From positions 2,348,340 through 2,412,339 of the forward strand of contig CM055109.1 in assembly GCA_029204225.1 (NCBI GenBank): a stretch of DNA of 64,000 nucleotides, read 5' to 3'. The stretch comes from Diphasiastrum complanatum. Its lineage: Eukaryota; Streptophyta; Lycopodiopsida; Lycopodiales; Lycopodiaceae. The notes under the pieces were generated by a model. It ran no database searches. It worked only from the letters and a program-made list of their open reading frames with translations, and was not told where the DNA came from. Positions 33,449 through 45,785 of the stretch are shown here, one piece after another. Numbering within the stretch: position 1 is the first letter of the stretch; the number at the start of each line of letters is the position of its first letter. Both the position numbers and the translations under genes were made by a program.

Positions 33449-35520
33449 GTGAAAGGTGGCATATCTAGACTCACTTTCCGGGTTGATGCACTCAGTACCC
33501 TTTCCCACTCCCCTCACAACCACCTTTTCTTATTTTTATCAGTAAGCCAAGATGCCACAATGAGGGACAAGATGAAGGCCGAAAGGCCACCATTGGTAAA
33601 ATCCACTAATTACAAATCCACATCATCATCCAAATTGGTGGATAGAAGGGAGAGAAATGTGGGTTTAGACATTATGAGCTATCCAAGCTACAATAAGAAA
33701 ATGCGACTCTGCATGCCCATTGACCTTGGCACCCCATAAAAAATCAATTTGAGTTTCTATAAGTCATACCATGAGTGAAAGCCTTGGAGAAGATCAATAT
33801 TCTCGGAGGTACCACCCACTTGCCAACCCACAACATAAAACACTACCCACTTATATGTTCAGGTTCATAGATCAAATGGCCAAGTGATGGAAGACAAATG
33901 ATGGCATCATCCTAAATATCCTGACAAACAAGTCTCTTCAAACTGTCACAAAGGTAGTAGTCAACTACTTGAAGTCTCTCGACACTACAAGAACTGCATC
34001 TCCCTGTAGTTCATGAATTACCTAATAGAGGCCATCACAAAAGCCAATGAAAAATACATCTTGGACTAAAACTCATTAGTCTTCATTGAAATCCACAAGG
34101 AAATTACTCCAAGAAAAACCAATGAACTACAAGAATGTTGCTCACTTAGCTAGCCAATGAAGAGTTGGCATATCATTTGAGCGACCTCAACAAAAAATAG
34201 CTACACAAAAAGGAAGACAAAATAGAGCAAGGACACAAAAAAAAATGGAAGTCTACTAAGTCACTCACTAGATCGACCAAGAAAATGACCAAAAGAGAAG
34301 AAAAGAAAGAGCACAGGGCGACAATGACAACCCTACCCTTAAGGAAGGGCCTATCCGAAGGTGAATTTGATGAACCCCTGACAAATCTGAAGAGCCACAA
34401 ACTAGCCAGGCAGCAAAGCATTCCTTACTACAAAATTACAATGATCTCTAGTTCCCAGGCCGAACAATCCTGCTATACCCTACACCAATTAAGGATCCTA
34501 AGAGAAACTGCCAACCAGATCATTAGCTAAGTGCGCCCTCAAAGACCCCCCGTATGTTCCAATAGCAATTTTTCCACTGATTCCTTTACCACCTCCTAGA
34601 ATATCTTCACCAACATATCATATTCCCTTTCCACCAAAATCTCCTTCACAATCCAAATCACCTCCATCACTCCCCCACATACTTTGGAAATCTTTACAAC
34701 AGACTATGGTACTCCCCAAGGCCACATCTCTCCGATCTTTGAAGAGAAATATCCATCGACTTCATATTGTGGTGGCTACATTATTTCCTAACTTAATGGC
34801 ACGAAATCATGAATGTTATTAAAACCTTAATCACAATCAACATGGAGGCAATGTATCCTAAAGGAAGACAAATGTGTCATCGAGAATATTTCCACATGCC
34901 AAGAGAAGTATAGATTGACGACATGTATCACCCATTGTGTTGATTACATGTATGGCACTTATTGCACAGGACAAGTTGAAGCATTCAAATTTGTCCCATA
35001 TTTCCAATACCAACGGTTGGAATATCTAAATCAATTTCTAGAAGCCACTTGAAGCATTCCACAAGAAATACACAAAATAGCCTTGAACCAAGGGTACAAG
35101 AGGCAATCACCAATGCACATGTCCTCGCTTCTCTCTCCACCATAGAGTTGCATTGGGACTAATGACTTGACCCAATTTATTTAGACCCCCAAAAGCCGCT
35201 AGATTCTTATGGCCTCAAATAACCAATCAAATGTGGCCAAAATTTATTACATGGTAGTACTAATGCCACGTCAATATGTCCAAATTGACGAACAATGGCA
35301 ACTCACTGAATAGATTCCACGTATATCCAAGGTATTTGGGCCACTCAAGGACAATGATATAAGAGGGCCCAAATCATGAACAATTACATCCATAAGCTCC
35401 ATCACGGCCAAGACCACCAAAACATAGCTCACCATATCTGACCTTATGTAGTGATAGTGCCAAGGGACTGGCACTCAATTGGCAACGAAGAAAATGTTAA
35501 TAGAGTCATGGGGCAAAAAT
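33449..35520 (+). pseudogene. Unrecognised coding-like relic
   Basis: Several plus-strand frames are more protein-like than the flanks: 33449-33739 (basic, Ser/Lys rich), a frame near 33860-34000 reading NDGIILNILTNKSLQTV, and 34285-34530 (Lys/Glu then Leu-rich). Near 35000 one frame reads QYQRLEYLNQFLEAT. Frames shift often. It is probably an old mobile-element protein, but I recognise no conserved motif and assign no family. Confidence 0.3.
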
Positions 35521-38500
35521 TGGTTTCCAAGGTCACTAAGCACATATGGAAAATAAGTTAAAAATTTCTATAAATAATATGTGATAATGGATAGTAAAAA
35601 AGATGTTCAAGACTAACATTCTAAGAGTACACGTTTTAATGTCAAGTCAAGGAAAAATATAGTCAATCCAAGTAGTAGTTTAAGATGATTGGACCAAAGA
35701 GTTGGCCCAATTACAAGGAGTCTCCCTTCCCTATAAGGAAAGGCCTTTCTTTGTATTTTGGATCTTCTTGGAGATGAATTGATGTGTACATGTTTGTTGC
35801 GTACGATAAAAACTATGGTATTTATGTACTTGGGTGCCTTAAAAAAAGAAACATACTTTGTGAATGCCCAAGCAAGCCCAAAAATCGGTCCCTGCAGTAT
35901 CCCTCACTTTTGATCCTCCACTCCTACCATCGCCCCGACTGATCATGTAAAGATGGTTGACTTTATCACAGCCACCCGTGAAGAGCTTTCAGTGGAATTT
36001 GACAAAAATATTCTTGCCAGGACCCTAGAATGCAAAAGACATACTTGTTTAATGCTCGACAATGTGTTACTTCTGCTGCCACTGCCCATAACGCTACCGC
36101 TTATAACGATGTGACATTACAACCCGCAATATCAACATCAACACAATGTATGTTTTTCAAAAACAGCCTAAAATGCATTAATTGACAATCTGCACAAGAT
36201 TTATTTCTTCAATTTGTAGTCAATTTCTTGGCAAACCAGAACTGAAAATTGTCATATTGCTTATTGCTTGCTCAAAATCAATTTTACAAGATACGCTTTT
36301 TAACCAAATTTCCTACAATATGAAAGTAACTACTAGTCCCGACTCCCCAGTATTCCTAGTCCTAATGAAAGGCCAAACCCATATATGTGGTCAAAATTAT
36401 CAGTGATTCTAAGCAAACTTAAGGAAAAAATTCGTCTATTTACGTTAGATCCTGATTTTGAGCACAAATATTTCGTGGATTTGTGTTTGACCACCCTTTT
36501 GTACTTCAAACAACACAAATATTTCTATACATAAAGTTCATCAATAGGGCCACAATTCACTGATTGAATCCAAAACTAGCACAAAGTACAAACTACAAAA
36601 CTGATCCAATTACATTCGGAATCCCTTCTTTTCATTCTGGTTTGGTCAAAGCCCAATGTCTCTTGTTGCTGAGGACCAGAACGGTTCATATTGCTAAAAG
36701 CAAAATTTATAGCAGATGATGGGTCCAAATGGAACTATTGTTAAATAGGCTGATATTTGTACATCCAAGAGCTAATTTTTGGTCAAATTTCTTGTTCTTT
36801 ATAAGTCTAATTGTGCATGCGACATTGCCAGTACTGTCCAATTGCTTTTCCTGGAACATTCACCGGTCATTGTGTACAATGACAATTGTTTAGCTATCAT
36901 AACATTTTCTTTCTAGTAGATGAATAGAGATATAAGACAACAATCCTCATTGTGTGACTAGATTGTGTTGGCCAGAGAGCTGAAAAGTGCTTGAGTAGAA
37001 TGGTCGTCATAATTCCATGGAGTACGGAACAAGATCCTTGTGGACACTGTACAAAACCCACTTCCTTCTTTTTTCTCAAATTACTTTCAATTCTATTGCC
37101 GGTTAATGTGATCTTGTTACTGGTGTTGATGCATAATCGACTTCCGGTAGCTAAGTTGTAATTAAGTCACCAAAAATGATCATTCTAGGCGATTTCTATT
37201 CCAGCTATGGGAGGTCAGCTGGAAGATAGAAGCAAGTAATTTTGTGATTCCACGTGACAGCTTTTGACACCAATCACCTTAGAGAAGATCTGTGTTTAGA
37301 AAAATGCTATGAGTATTTTCAACCTTGTATCAGATGAGTCTATGAATGATGGCGATTTTAGCATTGGAGCCTTGAGTTTCATATAACTGGGTTTTAGAAA
37401 TGGTAGCCAAAAGAAAAAGGCCAAACTTGCATAGTGGGCTTTATTCTACCCATAAAAATTTTCTCTCAGTATTTTCATTGAAATTTTTTCGTAAAATGAT
37501 ATTATTTTTATACTTTTAATTTTTAACTCATTCTACAGAATGACGTGCCCAGCCCAAAATTGTTTGAAATGCGATTCTATGATTGAATAACAGTAAAAGC
37601 AAACCGTTCTTGTGAATTGTGCATACATGTACAGACTAATGAATCAAAAGTGTAAGCTGTTTGTCTGAGCTATTTCTCAGAAAAGAGTGTTCTGCATTTT
37701 AGTTAGCAACAGGGATCTAAAGAAAGTGAGAGAAGATTGTCAAGCACTTTCAGGAACGTAACCGAAATAACATAATGTGCAAATACAACTGCAAGTCAAA
37801 ATACAAGGACGTCATCGAAATATAATTATATTGTAAATTGCGGTCAGCCACAAGACCATCATTGAGATGAAATTATCAACATTGTACGCTATCACATGAG
37901 TTACAAAACTTACTTGTTCCATTTCAAGCAGGCTGTTGACTTTTTCATTCTTTTCCCCCTTTTTCATTCCTTTCCTTAACCAAAAACAATTCTGGGATTT
38001 TTGCGATAAACAGATTTTCTTCACTGTTTTCAAGTGATTCTCACATCACTGGGAGTGAAGGAAAGTAACGTTGTGATTAGATGTTAAATTTCCCACACAG
38101 TTTGAAATCCAAGCTAGGAGATATTGGTGAGAGCAGGAAAATTGTGACTCAGCATCAGTCAAGCCTGGTAGCCCGATTTTTATCATGTAGCTAGATCAAA
38201 AACATCCAGGTGTCACTTTTGACATTCAAAGAGCATTACTTGAATACTGTCTTTTAGCATACCAGGATTGAACATAAACAAGTGTTTTCCCATCATCATC
38301 TCAATTATAAAGCACATCAAAATAAAGAAGAAACATAAGACAGACTACAATATAAAAAGTCAGTATATAATAAATCACCAGTTGCCAGATAAGTTCTACT
38401 GTCAACATACTTACCCTTAATTTTCAAACATGAAATTACTTAAGCATTCTATGTTAAAATACCTTCAAGCTACTAAGTCTGTACAACAAGGTCAATGCAA

Positions 38501-38880
38501 GTCACAAAACCACAGCTGCAACTTTATAGAGATACACCAATTTCTTTTGCTCCCCATACTCTGCAAGGTGATTGAGATAACAGACACACATTAATATGGC
38601 TCCATTCATTGACCCTTATAATATTAGCATCTGTTATCTCTAGACATTTTCTTGAAATCATCTGTCTCAACTACACATCACACCTAAATCACTGTCTTCC
38701 CTGAGGTATATATACTACATACTATAGATGCAGCATGTGTTCCCGGAACGCAATTTGCGAATTCCTATTAGGGTTTGGATCCATTTTGGTTTTTATGATT
38801 AAAGAAAAAAACAACGGCGGGGGGGGGGGGGATATCCGGCATTCCGGAACGCAGTTGCAGCACATCCCACTGCAACTATG
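35521..38880. other. Downstream of the first lectin gene, unassigned
   Basis: Contains no lectin exon that I can recognise on the minus strand and no transposon coding. A G-run (38818-38830) interrupts AT-rich DNA. A terminal exon of the first lectin gene could be hidden here because exon 3 ends in a splice donor. Confidence 0.4.
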
Positions 38881-39006
38881 CTACCTATATTGGGAAAAAC
38901 TGAGGGGAAAAACTGAGGGTTCTCTCATTTTTTACGTACATCCTTTGCACATAAATAAATAGGACAAACAACTTAAATAAAGGATTCAGAAGATTAAGCC
39001 ACTCAC

Positions 39007-39235
39007 ATATGGGTATGATTTTCCAAAGTTGATTTTCTTGTTTCTTCCATTTGAATAAAATAGCTGGGGTACCATCTCGAACACCACCACATTTTTTATC
39101 ACCTTTGAATGCATCTAGATTTAGATTGATATTGTTTGCCATTCGAATAGTTCTGAAGCCCTCACCCATGTCTTCACTTTGGGTCCATAGTATGGTCTCC
39201 TCAATGGTTCCCGGATGATAATCAGTTGATAGAAC
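39007..39235 (-). CDS. First EUL lectin, exon 3
   Basis: 229 bp, phase 0 start and phase 1 end, encoding the last beta-trefoil repeat (EETILWTQSEDMGEGF to NQLWKIIPI). The acceptor ATGAGCAG lies only 26 bp from a (TC)32 microsatellite, which reads as (GA)n on the gene's strand. Without splicing, the frame runs on past the donor to a stop at about 38887. Confidence 0.85.
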
Positions 39236-39256
39236 CTGCTCATAGCAACTAGCACA

Positions 39257-39326
<70 letters not shown>

Positions 39327-40094
39327 GGTGTCTTCTCATCAGCTAGCTATTGAGACTAGGAGGCTCCATGGTATTCCTAGAGAGGAGCAGATCTGCCAGT
39401 TATGCTCGCTAGGCGAGGTGGAATTTGAAGAGCACTTTATCTTTAGATGCCCTGTATACTATGAGATCAGAGGGTGATATCATTGCCTGTTTCGAGACAT
39501 GCCTACCACTCTAAGCTCTCTCATAGCCTATGAGGACCCACGATGTGTCGCTCTGATGGTATGCAAGATGTCCATACTACGGAGAGATTTGTACGGGACA
39601 CACCATCATTTTACCTCAAAGCCATTGATTACTTCATTCTTTACTAGGCGGAGATCACGTGATTTAGTGCCTAAGGAGGAGGATTATGACGACGACGAGG
39701 ATGACAGCCGCTCACATGCTCATAGAGATCAGAGACAGTGTACTTCCCACCATCACGTTACTACCAAGATCACCAGACATCCTACGCAGAGACGTACTAC
39801 TACACATGCTCACGCTCACAAACGACACCGGCAGGCTCCAGTGCCTTCTCATGTTGTGGCTGACATTACATCTTTTTACAGCAGCAACAACAACACAGTC
39901 TTGACATCTTGACATGGATACATGTGATTATTATGGGCACACACACTCTCGTAGACATGTCTATTTTCGTTTGTACTAGATGTTTTCTTTATTATAGTTT
40001 TGGAGACGTTTTATACGCTCCCATGGTTACCACATACTTGACATGTACTTCATTAGTCTTATATGCCTTTTGGCATGGAAAAGACATTAATAAA

Positions 40095-40143
<49 letters not shown>

Positions 40144-41570
40144 CATAAGACCTTGTCCATGTCATCTCCACATGGTACCAAACTTGCATTCAGATATACA
40201 GAACAGTGCCAAGCCAATTATGAGGTCACTTTGAAAAACACTCTGCATGATACCTATGGGGCAAATACTATTGCCAGCAGTATGAGCTTTTTCTAGTGAT
40301 GTTCTTCCCCGTGCCTTTACTTTTGTGCACCTAAATCGTCACAAACATGGGATCCTTCCATGGTTTGATGCGCTATGTAAACAATCTTGAAAAAAAGCTC
40401 AACGAAATGGTGGTACAGGACCTGCTCAAGATAAACACACACAACTACTTCCCACTAAATAAGCCACCTACATTCATGCTCAACAAGTTTAAGTTCTGAA
40501 TTGTTTAATCATGTTGTCAAAGAAGGTTTCCCAACCATTTTGTGCCTTTGTACAAAAGAGGACACAAAGATGAGCCAACCAACTATAGGACAATCATTTT
40601 GGTCAACCATTGGCCAAGTTGTGGTAAAATATTGTGGCGAAACAAATAAGTGACTGGTTGGAGTAAAGTGACAAGCGAGTTATGGGGCAGGTGGGTTTTC
40701 ATCGTAAACATTCCACCATAGATTATTTGTTGATGTGTTGAAAGCTTACTCTACCCTCAAGTGGTTGCCAAGGTTCCCACTACATTTGGATTTACAGATG
40801 AGATTTTCAGTAACATTGATCTTAAACAGGGCTGTCCAGTATCTCCAACCTTATCTATATCTATATGATAAGTTGAAAAACAGTCTTGATGCGGATGGTG
40901 GAGGTTGGGTAAAACTATAGTATCATGTCATCAAAATTTTGTTCTATGTCGATGATGTTGGAGGCTAAGTGTCGTTGCATTGATATTTGGAGATGGTCTT
41001 GCAAATATGCCTATTTAACACCCTCATCACATCTACTTTGTTCCATCACCCATAAATATTTGTGTTCCCTTCAAATGAGCACATTGTCGTAGAGCATCTC
41101 TTCTTTTTTCAAGCAATGTGAAGCAAATAACAAGAATATCATTGTCCTTCTTCGTCCGACTATCTTCACTGAGTGCAAAAAGCATGGTAGAAGCTGATGG
41201 AGGCACTTCTTGATATGGGGTTAAAGGAAGAGCGATACTAGACTCCGTATTAGACGAAATTAGACTAGGAGAGAGAGGAATAATGTGAGGCAGATTAGAA
41301 GGTCATGGCATTCCAAATGCTTGAGAAGCTGGTGGAGGTGTAGAAGATGGTAGATGGAGTCTGGTTGAGTAGGGGCAAGTGATGCCTCCAAATCTGCAAC
41401 AATGTTACCTTCTATTCTTGGCCATGGTGCTAGATTCCCCAACCAGCAGTAGATTCAAGGTAAATCTGCAATCCATACAAAACAACAAAGATCATGAAAG
41501 TACAAGACAACAATCAGCAAAGATAAATCAATAGGCCCGATGAAGTGGGAAATCATGGCAACAATTCAAC

Positions 41571-41657
<87 letters not shown>

Positions 41658-44600
41658 AAACTCTTAGAACAAAGAAATGAGATAAAAAAAGTCCACAAAT
41701 ACAAAGGATTTGAGAACAAGAGATGACAGAAGATGAAGAGAGAAACCTGAACTTTCTAAAAATCAGAAATAAGGGAGACATCTACAAATACAAAGTATTT
41801 AGGCCTCTTGTACAATAGAAATGGAAGGGGAGGAGGAGAAGGAAAACGAAAGTGAAGGAACAAGGACGAGAAGGAAGGAGGAAGGAGCTTGGAAGTGTTA
41901 TGTCCATGATATAGTTATCTAGCACCTAACCTTAAGGCAAAGAGGTAATTCTAGAGCGTGCACATGCAGGTGTGACTCGAGTTATAGTTGACTGGTAGTG
42001 GATGATTATTGCACGGACATCATGAGTGGGAATACGCATGCATTGGTGAGTAAGCTTTCGGTCAGAACTATATATACTAGAGGGCATGGGTATCCAAGGG
42101 GGGTTGTTGAATGATCATTCCATGCCTAAGTAATTATCAGTCCTCTCAATCATCCAATACTTGGACGATCGATCTCTTGGTGATATGGAATATCATAGCT
42201 ACAATTCAAGGGAGTGATCTTGGGTGCCAACATAGTTTCTCATCACACAAAGGTGAGTATGGATTTACTCTATGGCTTAGTCTAACGTCCTAATCAATAG
42301 TTTCTCATCACACAACGGTGAGTATGGATTTACTCTATGGCCTAGTCTAACGTCCTAATCAATATCGAGAGTACTCTTGCAATGATATTTAGCTATGAAG
42401 AGTAGATGAAATATTGTTTGTGAAGGTGGATGAATGAACCATAAAATTGACAAGAGAATTGCACTATAATAATATGAAGCAAGAATTGCAAACAACCATG
42501 TACAGTATTATAAGGCATAAGATATTTTTAGTTGTCTACTTTTGTATCTAAAACAACAAAAAAACAGCCATTAAAAGGGGGGAGTTATGATGTCTACTTA
42601 GTTGCATTGATCACAACGTCAAGTACCTTCATCTTAGTAATAGAATCCCTATGTCTAACTCAAGCTAAGTTGTGTGGCATCCCTACTCAAGCTACTACAA
42701 GAGCATGTACTATCTATTTCTCACTCATGCAACCTTGTGTGTGATTCTCTAATCGACGGTTTGAATTCTCTTCCTCCGTAGCCAAGATAGCATCATTGTT
42801 TGTGTGAAGTAGTTTTAGTGCTTGTCATGTTATTGCAAGCACCTATCATTGTGACATACCTTAATGTGTACAAGATTCTTAGATGATGGGTTTGAAACTA
42901 GCAACTACCTTCCTCTTTGCAAATTCAATCTCCTTGGAACAGCTAATAACAAACAATTAACATAATCACACATGAACCCTGTACACAAAAATGGATTGAT
43001 TCATCAAATTAAGAACATTGGTGCAACGGCCAACCGCCGGCCCTTTGCTTGAATTGTGAAGCAACCCACCTACAATTTACTATTGATTTGTATTTTGTAC
43101 TAAATCTTTCCTTTAAACTCTCAACTTTTTATCACGACAAAATGAATTGTTAAGATGCAAGGACGAGCTATGCGAGTGTAGATTGCCTGAAGATCTCTAG
43201 TGATGGAAACATTACTTTCACTATCAAAAAGGTTTGATATACGGTATACCATTTGGGTATCAATATTAAGATGGTATCTGAGCTAAAACAGTATGAGCCA
43301 AACTGATATTAAAAGGGTGATAATAACAAGTTATCAACCCAAGTGTAAATATTAAAAAAAATTGTATGACCTCATTGTGTGGCAGATTGGAGTAGAACCT
43401 TGACCTCATGAAGAGGAAAGAGAATCCTAATTGGAGGGCAAATTATTAAAAAGCGTGACTCCCAACTCTTCCATTGAAAATTAAAATCAGATAAGAGCGT
43501 ATGACATTTCATGCGTGTGTCTTCTTGGAGTGTGACAATAAGAGTTTTTTTGTGTGATAAGCCAAAGTCATTCCTTGTAAACTTCAATTTCAAGAGCAAT
43601 TTGGTTAAGTACTAAACCATTTCGGTTTTGTTCTTGGAAAATTGAGCAGGTAAAGACCTGTTGAGCAGCTTCTTTGGCATGTTTCAGTGCTCGATTAGAG
43701 GCCTTGTTTATAAGTGCAAAAGCTGGCTGCCCAGTACCGTCCCTCACTCTGCTGCCCCAGGATTGGTCCAATATCCATTGCTACAACAAGAAAACAACTG
43801 TGACATAGATAGAATTTTCCAATTCTGACCTCTATTTTTTAATTTTTAGATGACTTAATCCTCTGACCAAAAAAGACTATTGCAAGCTAAGGGGAATACA
43901 GAATGATTAAGTCCTCTGAAACAAATCTGGCAGCCCGTCTTGCAGATGAGGCTGTCAAAACAACTAAATGTTGAGGGAAAAATATTACCTGAGACTCGTC
44001 GTCCTTGCTTGCTGGGATTAAAACAACTCCATCATGTCTCAATGCTAGACTATAATCTGTGTTTGCTTTGCAGAAAACCTTCACCACTGGCCCACTGACA
44101 CTTGGACGTGAGTGTTCGGAAAATTCTGGGCCAAATTCTTCCTCTCTGTAATGAGCGCTATGTGGAGATGTAGGACGAAAATGAGAAGGATGGTGATGGC
44201 TGTGGTCAGGGCTGTCATGGCTTCTGTCATGAGAATGATGACGTTCATGTGCATGGCTTTCTTCATGAGAATCTCTTTCATAAGGATGGTCAACCCTTTG
44301 AGAAGAGAAATGCCCATAAGCAGGAGCAGGAGGGTACTCGTGTTGCGCATTAAAGCTCTCATGGTGGCCGTAATGATGAGGGTACTCGTCTTGCGCATTA
44401 AAGCTCTCATGGTGGCCGTGATGATGAGGTGAATGCCACTCGTACTCTGAATGCGGAGGCGGGTAAGGAACGCCATACCCTGGTTCGTCTAACCCTGGTG
44501 GCACAGTTGAGTGTGGATGCCTGGTTCCAGACGATGGATGTCTACCGTATGCAAAAGGCTCATCAGCCACAGGAGCCGGAAAGATACGGTAAGGATCATA

Positions 44601-44696
44601 TGGATCGGGTACCATGGTCTGGGGAGGGGGAAGGGCTTCGCCATAGATCGGGGGATAGAGACTGGGTCGTGGATCAGAATTCTGTCTGCCATACAT
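39007..44696 (-). CDS. EUL-domain (Euonymus-type) lectin with His/Pro-rich N-terminus
   Basis: Carbohydrate-binding protein of the Euonymus lectin family, a beta-trefoil fold related to ricin-B modules. Plant members are nucleocytoplasmic and often stress responsive. Exons: 43989-44696, 43658-43780 and 39007-39235, all in phase. Residues 1 to about 203 are low-complexity, rich in Pro, His and Tyr. The EUL domain runs from about 204 to 353: KVFCKANTDYSLALRHDGVV, WGSRVRDGTGQPAFALINKA, then ILWTQSEDMGEGFRTIRMA and NQLWKIIPI. Exon 3 ends at a GTGAGT donor, so the final exon is missing from my model. Intron 2 (4.4 kb) holds LINE fragments. The layout resembles the single-domain S3 type, but see the exon-3 finding. 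Confidence 0.85.
39261..39324. repeat. (TC)n microsatellite, left of LINE copy
   Basis: 64 bp of pure TC abutting the 5' end of the LINE fragment at 39325 and 26 bp from lectin exon 3. Confidence 0.97.
39325..40140 (+). mobile_element. 5'-truncated LINE copy between two (TC)n tracts
   Basis: About 770 bp of LINE 3' end: CQLCSLGEVEFEEHFIFRC (zinc-finger-like C-x2-C...H-x4-C), a stop, then CLFRDMPTTLSSLIAYEDP and a basic, His/Arg-rich C-terminus ending at 39912. The 3' untranslated region ends GCCTTTTGGC...GACATTAATAAAGC, followed by (TC)n at 40099-40140. The same coding block recurs at 4.4 and 8.6 kb. It lies in lectin intron 2, opposite strand. Confidence 0.75.
40099..40140. repeat. (TC)n tail of LINE copy
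   Basis: 42 bp of TC directly following ATTAATAAAGCTT; takes the place of a poly(A) tail. Confidence 0.95.
40290..41000 (+). pseudogene. LINE reverse transcriptase relic
   Basis: Frames read PWFDALCKQS, then NYRTIILVNHWP, then after a gap IDLKQGCPVSPTLSI and ILFYVDDVGG (degenerate YxDD). This order matches the endonuclease-RT linker and RT core of a LINE. Many stops and shifts. It begins right after the (TC)n-tailed copy, so two LINE copies are adjacent. Confidence 0.6.
41574..41655. repeat. (AG)n microsatellite, 82 bp
   Basis: Pure AG on the plus strand. The flanks lack the ATTAATAAAGC motif, so there is no sign of a LINE tail here. Confidence 0.97.
42233..42363. repeat. Two-copy tandem repeat, 65 bp
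   Basis: TAGTTTCTCATCACACAA starts at 42233 and 42298; the copies differ at only about two positions. Confidence 0.9.
43658..43780 (-). CDS. First EUL lectin, exon 2
   Basis: 41 codons, starting QWILDQSWG after a TTGTTGTAG acceptor and ending AAQQ before GT. Same length and phase as exons 2 and 5 of the two-domain lectin gene at 55-61 kb. Confidence 0.88.
43989..44696 (-). CDS. First EUL lectin, exon 1
   Basis: 236 codons from ATG at 44696 to a CAG|GTAATA donor. It encodes the Pro/His/Tyr-rich N-terminus, with an exact 48-bp in-frame duplication (44333-44428) giving two copies of HESFNAQ(D/H)EYP, and the first EUL strand set. Other frames here stay open because of the biased composition; they are not genes. 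Confidence 0.88.
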
Positions 44697-45332
44697 GGCT
44701 GTTAACCCTGCTTCGGATCAAAGCTGAGCTTCAACTGCAATTTGATTTTGTGAGTGCTATTTGATTCAACACAACCCCAAACCTACAGTTTGTAAACAAT
44801 TTCCGCTCTAAAAAAGTGGATGATCTGTGTCTGCAAGTAAGCATAAGCTCAATTTGAGAGGCAAATACTTGATTTCAGCAGCAAAACAGGAGCTGTGGAA
44901 CAGATTCCATTTCTCACATATTTTCAAAACGCAAGTTACACCAGAAAAACAAGAGAGCAGACATTACTCACTTTGTATACAGCACAAATTGATGTGTGAA
45001 TAAGCAAAAACCTAAATTGGAGTGGTAAATAACGCCAAGCAAGCAGCCCCTACACAGATTTGTCTGCAGCAAGTCCTGTACGTCAATCAGCAAAGGCTGA
45101 ATTGCAGCAGACGCAAATCAAGCTGGTGCCCAAAATCCAGCAGATCTGCAAGCCTCCGTTTGATTGTTTGAAATGATCAAGACGAGCAGATCAAAAGCAA
45201 AAAGACTAAAACCAGAGTGTCAACAAAGAGTATTGGTACTAGTCTTTTCAAGCACAAAAGGTGCAAAGTCACTCAAATATCACAGAGCATAGAAAATTAT
45301 CTCATTTTTCTACAACAAAACTTTTTTTTCGT

Positions 45333-45435
45333 GGGGAAGGCCCTCCCTCCCTTGCTCGGAGGGCCCTTGCCCCAGGGGGAGCCCGAGGGCAGGCCCCGAC
45401 CAGCAAGGAAGTCCCGAGGGCTTCGGGCCTTCCCC
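45333..45435. repeat. GC-rich foldback sequence, 103 bp
   Basis: Ends GGGGAAGGCCC (45333-45343) and GGGCCTTCCCC (45425-45435) are exact inverted copies around a GC-rich centre with GAGGGC words, in strongly T-rich DNA. It resembles the foldback at 47040-47145. Confidence 0.6.
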
Positions 45436-45499
45436 TACGTAATGCCATTGTGCGAAGGTTTTTTTTTTTTTTTTTCCTTCCTTTTTTGGCCGTACACGT

Positions 45500-45785
45500 G
45501 GACTAGTTTTTTTTTTTTTGGTTTTTTGCCGTTTTTTTTTTCGCAAATTTTTTTACGTTTGTGGCGGAATGTGGATGTGGACAGCCAATGACGAGCTGCC
45601 ACATAGCACATGCACATTCCACCGGAGAGAGGAGAGATAACGTGCATTGCACCGGAGAGAGAAGAGAGAAAGTGAATTCCACCGGGAGAGGAGAGAGAAT
45701 GAAAGATTCCTAGGAGAGAGAAAATTGGATGGACATTATGCTCCTGAAGTGGTCCCAAAATACAAAGGACACCTGAGCACAAAGC
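45500..45785. repeat. Dispersed repeat, copy 1 (upstream of first lectin)
   Basis: T-rich start, then CGTTTGTGGCGGAATGTGGA, several units of CCACCGGAGAGAGGAGAGA, and CACCTGAGCACAAAGCATTA. A close copy lies at 62390-62675. Located 0.8-1.1 kb upstream of the lectin start codon. Confidence 0.85.

Larger units (their letters stand above)
41001..43640. other. Lectin intron 2, remainder
   Basis: No coding similarity found. Contains the (AG)n tract and the 65-bp tandem repeat listed separately. Confidence 0.5.

Noticed and set aside
38735-38885. A terminal exon of the first lectin gene near the G-run
   Set aside because: No reading on the minus strand matches an EUL C-terminus.
44081-44476. Overlapping frames in both strands of lectin exon 1
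   Set aside because: The biased His/Pro codon composition keeps other frames open; only the 44696 frame continues into EUL exons with correct splice sites.
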